DNA of 64,000 nt from Okapia johnstoni. Taxonomy: Eukaryota; Chordata; Mammalia; Artiodactyla; Giraffidae. Each line of letters opens with the position of its first letter. The first letter of the stretch is position 1. The notes beneath the pieces were generated by a model that saw only the letters and a list, made by a program, of their open reading frames with translations, searched no databases and was not told the DNA's origin. This document shows positions 1 through 9,600 of this stretch, one piece after another. The position numbers and the translations under genes were made by a program. The DNA lies in contig JAGTYA010000024.1 in assembly GCA_024291935.2 (NCBI GenBank), forward strand, positions 3,844,001 to 3,908,000, written 5' to 3'.

Positions 1-345
1 TCACAGATAACCTGGGTACAAAGAGGCAGGCCAGGGAGGGGCTGCTGGATGGGGCCAAACACAGGACGCCATAGGGGAGGGGATGGTTTCCGAGGGCTCT
101 TCCTGTTTTCCTCTCCTGTTCTCCGGGTCCTGTCTTCCCTCATTTAACTCCTTAATCATATCCCTCTCTCCATGTTTTCTTCCCATTCCTCCATCTCTTT
201 GTTGCTTCTTGTCTATGTGTCCACCCCACCTCTGTGTCTGTACCAACCTTGATGTCTCCATCTGCCTTCCTGCTCTGTCTCCCCGACATCTGTCTCTTCC
301 CTGTGATGGTTCTCTCTGTCTCTTGTCTTTCTCGGTCCATGGCAG
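1..345 (+). other. ADGRB2: ADGRB2 intron (partial)
   Basis: The window opens inside an ADGRB2 intron. The stretch is pyrimidine-rich towards its end and finishes in a CAG acceptor at 343-345. I see no exon or recognisable repeat in it; the upstream exons of the gene lie outside the window. Confidence 0.8.
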
Positions 346-676
346 TTATCAGCATTCAGCGAGAGCCCGTCTCCGCTGTTTCCAGCGACATCACGTTCCC
401 CATGCGGGGCCGCCGGGGCATGAAAGACTGGGTGCGGTACTCAGAGGACCGCCTCTTCCTACCCAAGGAGGTGCTCAGCCTCTCCTCCCCAGGGAAGCCG
501 GCCGCATCTGGGGCAGCAGGCAGCCTGGGCAGAGGGAGAGGCCCAGGAACCGTGCCCCCTGGCCCCGGCCACTCCCACCAGCGCCTCCTCCCAGCAGACC
601 CCGAGGATTCCTCCTCCTACTTTGTGATTGGTGCTGTGCTCTACCGCACCCTTGGCCTCATCCTGCCACCGCCCAG
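346..676 (+). CDS. ADGRB2: ADGRB2 exon: GAIN domain segment
   Basis: Starts after CAG at 343-345 and completes a codon with two bases. It reads [20 protein letters not shown], continues through a Pro/Gly/Ser-rich insert, and ends ...[11 protein letters not shown] plus two bases before donor GTAAGT. It belongs to the extracellular GAIN domain before the GPS. The Gly/Pro-rich stretch (about 475-610) looks like a loop insertion. Confidence 0.92.
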
Positions 677-3600
677 GTAAGTCCCTGGGAGGAGGGACGT
701 GGATGGGGCTGCTGTAGATCCCAGGAGGCCCAGGTGAGGAAGGAGGGCTGAGCCTACGCTGGCCACAGAGAGATCCGTCTGGAGCCTCCCGCAGCCTCTT
801 GGACCTTTTGCCTGGCTCTGGACACAGGTGCTTCTCAGAGATGTCCATGCAGCTCCCAGAGGCTTCAGAGGGGCCCAGGGGATGTTGGACTGGGTTCTAG
901 ACCTCACCCAAAGTCCTAGGCCCCACCAAACCCTAGGCCTTCCCCTAGCCTTGGCCCCATGGTAGCCTCCTGCCTTTGGTCCAAAGCACCTTCCAGCTTC
1001 CCAGCTAGGTGTGGGTACCTGTTGGCAGGAGCTGACCTCAGCATCTGTCCCCCAGGCCCCCGCTGGCTGTCACATCCAGGGTGATGACAGTGACCGTGAG
1101 GCCTCCCACCCAGCCACTAGCTGAGCCCCTCATCACAGTGGAGCTCTCCTACATCATCAATGTGAGTAGGGGCCTGGGCAGGGGACCCTGGGGTAATGCA
1201 GCAAAGGCAGCCAAAGGCCTGTCTGATGGGGACGTGGTCTCGCCTGACAGTGGGCTGAACCTCTGACCTGTGGGGTCCTGCCATGGCAGGGTGGGTGGTG
1301 GTCAAGGGTGGTGTGAGCTCCTCACCCTGCACTGGACTCAGTCTTCTGCTCCCCAGGGCACCACGGATCCCCATTGTGCCAGCTGGGACTACTCCAGAGC
1401 GTGAGTTGGGCAAGGGCTCAATGTGGGGAAGGGTGCAGCCACAGGACTCCTCCCTCACGTGGGGGTGTCCCACCTGGAAGGCCAGAGGGTGGGTTCCTGG
1501 GCACCATCCTTGGCCTAAGGGATCAAGGGCAGACCCCGGGGCTCTGGCTGCCTGCCTCATGGATGTGGCCTTGCCCTGGGTCTCACCTCTTCTTGGGCAG
1601 CGGCCGGCACTGGGGGTGGGGCTGCCGAGCCAGACTGGGGCTCATTCCACCTCTCCCCGGACCCAAGAGATGCCAGCTCAGGGGACTGGGACACCGAGAG
1701 CTGCCAGACGCTGGAGACGCAGGCAGCCCATACCCGCTGCCAGTGCCAGCGCCTGTCCACCTTCGCCGTGCTGGCCCAGCCGCCCAAGGACCTGGTGAGT
1801 GGGAGGGAAGTGCCCAGGCTGGACAGGAGAAGAGGTTCCTGAGTGCCAGGGGCCATCTGTGGTGGTGGTGGTGGTGGGATCTGGGTGATCCCACATGGCG
1901 TCTGAGGAGGTGTATTTGTGGCAGGGCACAAGGAAGTCTGTGCCCCCGGGATGGTGTGCACAACTATGACACACGCCTGGGGGTGTGTGGCAGTGGGTGA
2001 TTGCCTGCGTGTACACACACGTGTGCATCTGGTTGTGAGCGGAAGAGTGTGGGTGACAGCATAAATACGCATCTACGTATGTGACTAGGTCTGCTCCATG
2101 CACGTGTGAAGGCAGCAGTGAGCCCCCTCTGTGCGTGGGTGTGACACAGATGGAGGTGCCAGTCTGTCCTAGACAGGAAGTGGGGGAGGGCGAGGGCACC
2201 CCTGCAGCAGTCCCCCACCCCCATGACCCATCGGACTGTCTGCCCCTTTACCCCAGACCCTGGAGCTGGCGGGCTCCCCCTCGGTCCCCCTTGTGATCGG
2301 CTGTGCTGTGTCCTGCATGGCACTGCTCACCCTGCTTGCCATCTACGCCGCCTTCTGGAGGTAGGTGGGATGGTGGGGGGTAGGGGTGGGGAAGGAAGTG
2401 TCCACCCACCCCAGGTTGGGCAGGGCAGCTAGCTTTTCTGTCTGTGCCCACTGTGTCCCCCCACCCCACCCCCAGGTTCATAAAATCTGAACGCTCCATC
2501 ATCTTGCTGAACTTCTGCCTGTCCATTCTGGCGTCCAACATCCTGATCCTTGTGGGCCAGTCGCGGGTGCTGAGCAAGGCAGGTGCAGGCTCACAGGGGT
2601 GCCGGGGTGTGAGAGTGGGGTGAAGGGGGGGACGGCACGCACATGTGTGTGTGTTTGAAACTGAAGCGCCAGATGTGTGTAGATTCTCAAGCTGGGGGTA
2701 TGAGAGTGTGAGTGGGAGCTGGTGTGTGTGTGAGCATCCATGCGGGCGTTGGGGGGGTGGTGCGGTGTGTACTCCAGAGAGAGATGTCTGTGTACATCTG
2801 TGAACGTGGAAGTGAGCCGAGCGAATGTGTGCACATGTGTTGGGCGTGTCTGCGGGCACGAGGGAGCCTAAGCGAAGCCTCTTGTGCCCCTTGCTCACGT
2901 CTGATCTATGCTGGCTGTCCCCTTTGTACCCCCGCGGCCCTCTCTGCATGTCACCAGCCCTGCTGGTGCCAGACGTGGGGCCCACCCGGCCGTGACGTCA
3001 CAGGCCCTCCTGTTTGTCCCGCTCCCTGGCAGCCCCGTCTGTGTGTGGGCAGCCTGCCCGCCCGCCCACCCGCCCCCAGATGCCGAGTACCGTGTGCGTG
3101 TCACTGGGCCCGTGTCGTGCTGTGTGTGGGTGCAGGAAGATGGGGGTTGCCTGGCAGGGCTCTGTGTGGGGTGGAGCTCAGGTGGGCGGCCGTGGCAGCG
3201 CCCAGCAGCAGTGGGCGTGGAAAGACCGGCGCCTCCCACCCTGGCGGCTGCTCAGGGCCACTCCCTGCCTTTTGCTCTCCCCACAGGGTGTGTGCACCAT
3301 GACTGCCGCCTTCCTGCACTTCTTCTTCCTGTCGTCCTTCTGCTGGGTGCTCACTGAGGCCTGGCAGTCCTACCTGGCTGTCATTGGGCGGATGCGCACT
3401 CGCCTTGTCCGCAAGCGCTTCCTCTGCCTGGGCTGGGGTGAGCCGGGCCCGTGCTGGACCCTGTCCCTGGGCCTTGAGGGCAAGGGCAGCTGGAGAGCTT
3501 CAGCTTTGGCCCCGGCCCTGCTCTCTGGGCACAGGGGTCAGCTGGGCTGGGGGTCTGGGAGGATGAAGGACCCCGAAGACGGGTGGCCGTCTCACTCTGG

Positions 3601-6600
3601 CTCCCCCGCTCCCCCAGGTCTGCCTGCTCTGGTGGTGGCTGTGTCCGTCGGCTTTACCCGCACCAAAGGATACGGTACATCCAGCTAGTACGTGGGCCTC
3701 CCGGGGTGGGCAGCGGGGGTCCGTGGACCTGATAGGGTTCCAGACTTCTTAGACTGCGATCCTGGCCCACGCATGCTGTGGGCCTTCGGGCCAATTGTCC
3801 CATGTCTGAGCCTCAGTTTCCCTGACTATAAAAGGCTGTGCTGGGATTGGATGGTCTCAAAACCGTTTACTCAGGGATCAGCCTTGTTTGACCCCTGCGG
3901 TAGCCCCAGAGCCTTTGTTAGAGCAGTGACCGAGGCTCAGCAAGAGCCAGTGGCTCACTGTCACCCCGTCTGGGTCCTGGCCCCATGTGTGATGTGACCT
4001 GGCAGCTCAGGGAGCCCTGAAGGATGGCGTTTGAGGGTGGCAGCAAGCCTCCCTGGGTATCTGATGCCCCCCTGGGTTATCTGATATCCCCTATGTCGCC
4101 CTTCCCCAGCTGCTGGCTCTCTCTGGAGGGTGGCCTGCTTTATGCCTTCGTGGGCCCGGCAGCTGTCATTGTCCTGGTATGTGCCCCTGCAGTGTCTCGG
4201 GATGGGCGTGTGGCCCCAGGGGGTCTGCCTCCTCCACCTGGGGGTGTCCCTGCCAGGAGGGCATCTGGTGATCCTGTCTTCCCCCACTCCCACTCCACTG
4301 GGCCCCCCAGGTGAATATGCTCATCGGAATCATCGTCTTCAACAAGCTCATGGCTCGTGATGGCATCTCAGACAAGTCCAAGAAGCAGAGGGCCGGGTAA
4401 GGGGAGGGGGGTTGTCTGTGCCATAGCCTCATGGGCAGTGCTGTAAGCAGGGTGGGCTGCAGCCACCCTTGGAGACTCAGGGCTTGATGATGCGACTGAG
4501 GCTCCCTGGCCTTGGGGCATCAAGGGTGCAGCAAGGTGGGCACCTGGTGTGCTCAGCTGCAGCCCCTCGCCCACCCTAACCCACCTCTCTCTCTCTCATC
4601 TGCCCTCCCCCTCCCACCCCACTTGGGGCTCACACCGCCCCATCTCCTCCCATTTCCTGTGTGTCCCCCCCCTTCTCCCATGTCTGTGCCGCCCCCGAGG
4701 TCGGAGCGGTGCCCCTGGGCCAGCCTGCTCCTCCCCTGCTCAGCGTGTGGAGCGGTCCCCAGCCCCCTGCTCAGCTCAGCCTCGGCCAGGAACGCCATGT
4801 TAGTTGTGCCCCCGTGGGAAAGGGGGGGTGGGCAGGGGCAAAAGAGTGGGGGGCAGTGCTCGTGGTGGTGGGGGGGGAGGGATTCAGCCCAGCGCCCTGC
4901 CAACTCCTCCCATTCTCAAGGATGATAGCAAAGAGGGCACAGGGAATGAATGTCTGTGCCTTCCAGAATATGCTGGAGTCCTGTGCCCCCCCCACCCCAC
5001 GTTGCTCCCCACCCCTGCCCCCCACCCCCGGCTTACATTTTATTCAGGCACAGCCACACCCTGTTCCTTACACCCTCAACCTACAGAGGCTCATAGCATC
5101 TTCGGCTCTCAGAATTTTTGAGCCCAAAGAACTTTAGAATTAGAATGATAGAATCTTAGAATAAGACAATCAGAAGCTAAGAATGTTCAAATGAGTGAAT
5201 CAGAGTCTTATCATCTGTCATAGAATCTGAGACTTAGAATTTCAGAGGCATTGAATCTCACAATCAGTTGGAGAACAGAGAAGCTTGGAGATAGGGAATT
5301 ATTAGGCTGAGATGTCCTCTGGCAGCTGAGACTCTAAAATCCCAGCCACACAAGAGTAGAATAAATGAACGAACACACAAGGGTTTCAGGCCCAACCTTC
5401 CACTGAGGGCCAGAAAGGCAGCTAACATTCCCTTGACCAGCGGGGGCCCAGCTCTGGCTTGCTCACCTCCAGGATCAGGGAGCTCACTGCCTGTGGAGGT
5501 GGCAGGGACCATCTCCAGGAGCTCCATGTAGTAGAAAGCTCCCTCTCACTTGGGCTGACATCTGCTTCTCTGATCCAGTCTCTCAGAACAAGCAGTCAAA
5601 AGCCTGGGCTTCGGAGGCGGCCAAGTTGGGTTTGCGTCCTGGCTCAGTCTCTGTCTGTGCCCAGCTGGGCACACTCCAGTTTCCTCATCTGTAAATTGGG
5701 ATAATAATCCCCATGCCTGTTTATTAGAGTTGTTTTGGTCACAGTGTGACTCATGTATGTAAAGTATTCGGTGTAGGGCTTGGCAGAGCATTGCTGGTTA
5801 ATCAATGGCAGCTCTCGTGACTATGATTAGGCCCTCTCTTTAGTCTTGGCTCGTCCCCCTGGGGGTTGTGGAGGCCACTGTGCCCGCCCTCTGCCAGGCT
5901 GAACAACCCTGGACCACTCTTCCTAGGACAGGTCTTGGCTCCCTGCCCATGTCTCTGCCTTGTCCAGAGCCGTGCTCACTCCTGCCTGCCTCTTCCACCC
6001 CAGTGTTCATGAGGCAGAGTGGGCAGGGTGTGGCATGGCGGGCAATACTGCCCCCACTGTGCCCTCATCGACTGTTGCTGGTGGGGCAGGCTGACACTGG
6101 TGCCTGGATGCCAGGGACCCTCTGCCATTTTTCTCTGCCCTCCTTTGCCAAGGAGGCTGGGGATGTGTGGGTTTGGCCCTCCCCCTCCCACCCCCCCACC
6201 CCACCCCCTCCACCCCTGCCAGCTATGGTCTTTCTGTCCAGCTCTGAGCAGGCACCCTAGAGCCTGGCACCTCCTCCTTGGGAAACTGAGGCAGAGGAGC
6301 CTCTGCCGCCCCGGCCCCCTCACCTCCCCCGAATATTTGTGCTCTGTGATGTCCTCTGTCCTCTCTGCCTGTTTAATCTTCCAGTTTGTCTCTGCCCGTC
6401 TCATCTCCGTTCTCACCGTGTCTGTTGTCTTCCTTTGTCCCTCTTCCTCTCCTCTCCTCCCAGAGTCTCTGGGTATGCGGCCCAGGCCTGTGATTTTGTG
6501 CAAATTGGGGCTGAAACTCACAGCGTCTGTATCTGTCTCCCGCCTCCTCTTCTGTCCCACTGGTTCTCTCCACCTTCTTGGTTTCTCTCCCTTGATGCTG

Positions 6601-9600
6601 CCTCTGGTCTGTCCCCTGTGTCAGCGTGTCTGTCCCTTCCTCCCTCCTGGTTCCCCAGTTTTCTGCTCTTTGTGCCGTTTCTCTGCCCCCAGCTGCTCAG
6701 CCCCTCTCTGCTTGGGGACGTTACTGGGGTCTTATTGTTGGGGGCCGTGCCAGTCTCGGGCAGCTCAAGGGCCCCAGGCTGAGTGCAGGCCCAGGCTCAG
6801 TCCAGCCTGGCCCCCTGGGAGGGTCCCCCTGACGTACCATCTGCCTCATCCTCAGGGCCTCGCTCTGGAGCTCCTGCGTGGTGCTGCCCCTGCTGGCGCT
6901 CACCTGGATGTCCGCCGTCCTGGCCATGACAGACCGCCGCTCCGTCCTCTTCCAGGCCCTCTTTGCGGTCTTCAACTCTGCGCAGGGCTTTGTCATCACG
7001 GCCGTCCACTGCTTCCTGCGCCGAGAGGTGTGTTGGGCCTCTCCCGGGCCCCGTCCACCCCTGCCCGCGACCACGCTGGTCCCTTGCCACTCCCCATGGT
7101 GCAAACAGGCACAGCTGGAGAGAATTGAGGCTCTGACCAGGCCCCTATCTGGGCAGCTCTTGGTGTGAAAGCTGATAACCTGGGCAGCCGTGGCCCCCCT
7201 GGGGCTCCTTCTACTCACCCCCCTAGGCTGGATACACAGCTTTCCTTCCACACCCACCTGGGTTCCTGGGGTGGAAGGCACAGCTCGCCATAGCCAAGGG
7301 GATCTGTGGTGGCCTCAGGCCCAGCAGGCACCTGCTGTCCCCAGGTCCAGGACGTGGTGAAGTGCCAGATGGGCGTGTGCCAGGCCGATGAGAGTGAAGA
7401 CTCCCCCGACTCGTGTAAGAACGGGCAGCTGCAGATCCTGGTGAGTGAGGAGGCCTGGGCAGGGCACAGGTGGGTTCTGAGTGCCCCCTGCCCTAGACCC
7501 CTCACCTTCCCCTTCCCTGTTCTCTGTCCCCATCTTTCTGGGGACAGAGATCAGGTTTGATTCTGGCTCAGCCGCTGACAGCTGAGTGGCCTTGGGCAAG
7601 TCCCCCCTTCAGACAACCCCCCCGTTGGGTGTAGCTGGAGGAGACCACATCGGGGACCCCTCTGCTCTGTTGGGCAATGTGCCATGGGCAGACCATCTGG
7701 CTGGGTAGGGAGGGGCCTGAGTTCCTTCCCACCCTGATACATGGATCCTCTCTCTGCCTGTCTGCTCTCTCCCTCTCTGCCTATAGTCAGACTTTGAAAA
7801 AGATGTGGATCTGGCTTGTCAGACAGGTGAGTGTGCCAGGGCAGCGCTGAGAATGGCCCCAGAGATGGGGATGAACAGGGGCCCCCCAGCCCTACCATGG
7901 GGCGCTCTGATGGATTCTGGCTGTGGGGTCCAGCTTTTGAGTCAGGCAGCCCTAAGCTGGAGTCAAGGCTGTGAATACCACTCACTGTATGACTTTGGGT
8001 GGACAGCTTACTCCTGGATCCTCACCTATAAAGGAGAGAAATTTCTTCTCCTAGGGTGGGTAGGAGCCTTAAATCAACTAGGGGACATCAAGTGCCCAGC
8101 AGGGTGCACAGCACAAAGTGGCTGCTATCTTATTGTGTCATTTCCATGATTCTTATCAGAATCTCCAAGTTCTGTCACCTAGGGCGGAACTGCCGAGGGT
8201 ACGGGGAGGAACAAGGCCCTTTTGACAGCCTTGGGGCTGTGGGGTCAGAGGTCAGGACCTGCACCTGGGCACCGTGGGAGCGGGGACCTCAGCTTCGTTC
8301 CTTGCTCTGCCTGGCTGTGGGCCTCGGGGATAGTCACCATCTTAACCCCCGTGTTAACCACGCAGCTGTCATTCCGGGACTCAGTTGTCCCCACCGTCCA
8401 AGCTCAGGGCCTTGGTATCTGCCCAGCCTGGGCAAGGGGACATCTGGGGGCTCCTGCTCCCCGGACTGACTTCCCTCCGCTCCTGCCCCCAGTGCTGTTC
8501 AAGGAGGTCAACACTTGCAACCCATCCACCATCACGGGCACACTGTCCCGCTTGTCTCTGGACGAGGATGAGGAGCCCAAGTCCTGCCTCGTGGGTCCTG
8601 AGGGCAGCCTCAGCTTCTCACCGCTGCCTGGCAACATCCTGGTGCCCATGGCAGCCTCGCCAGGGCTAGGGGAGCCACCGCCCCCCCAGGAGGCCAACCC
8701 TGTGTACATGTGTGGAGAGGGCGGCCTGCGGCAGCTGGACCTCACGTGGCTGCGGCCGACTGAGCCGGGATCCGAGGGTGACTACATGGTGCTGCCCCGG
8801 AGGACTCTGAGTCTGCAGCCTGGCGGCGGGGGTGGAGGTGGCGAGGATCCCCCACGGGCCCGGCCTGAGGGCACCCCCCGGCGGGCCTCCAAGTCTCTGG
8901 GCCACACCGAAGCCTACCCCAGCTTCCTGTCTGTGGAACACTCGGGCCTGGGGCTGGGCCCTGCCTATGGGTCTCTACAGAACCCCTACGGGATGACCTT
9001 CCAACCACCGCCGCCAACACCCAGCGCCCGCCAGGTGCCAGAGCCGGGGGAGCGGAGCCGGACCATGCCCCGAACCGTGCCTGGCTCCACCATGAAGCTG
9101 GGCTCCCTGGAGGTGAGGAGCTTCTGGGCCTGGGGTTGGGGGTCGGAGCCTGCCCCAGGGCGCCCATGACTGTTTGGCAGCAGCCGGGAAGGGACAGCCA
9201 GCAGCCTCCCCGTACAAAGTCCCAGGAAGTGTATGTGCTGTGGGTTTCTCATCTGTTGATGCCTACAGCGGCTCCAAGGGAATCCTGGCTCCTCTGAGCT
9301 CCTCAGATGGGCTTGGTCTCCACATGCTGAGGGTGCCCTTCTCGAAGGTGCTCACATTTGCTTGAGTGCCTGTTTTGGGGTGAACCGGTCAGGGTGGGCC
9401 CTCCTTTAAGGGGCCCATGGCTGAGGCCTGGTGCCTTATTGCGAGGGAAGCTGTTATCTAGGAGCTGAGAACCCGGGCCTCCAAGTCCCTGAGTTCAGAT
9501 CTGAGCGCTGCTCGATCAGCAATGAGATCTGGTGCCCAGTCTCCCCTCCCTGAGACTCACGTAATCTCTCTTCGCCCTAATCTCTCTGAGCCTCAGTCTC

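Noticed and set aside
2583..2588. GT donor GTGCAG just after the ADGRB2 TM2 exon
   Set aside because: Splicing here adds four bases and breaks the frame into the TM3 exon, whose sequence GVCTMTAAF fixes the phase.
3686..3688. In-frame TAG at the end of the ADGRB2 TM4 exon
   Set aside because: The exon ends after TA at 3687 and donor GTACGT starts at 3688. The split codon becomes TAC with the next exon, so no stop is translated.
6019..7128. 369-codon forward open frame
   Set aside because: It runs through intron into the TM6-TM7 exon in the wrong frame. The real exon is 6856-7027 in another frame, supported by splice sites and receptor homology.
8742..9167. Reverse open frame over the ADGRB2 tail exon
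   Set aside because: It is the antisense shadow of a GC-rich coding exon on the + strand.
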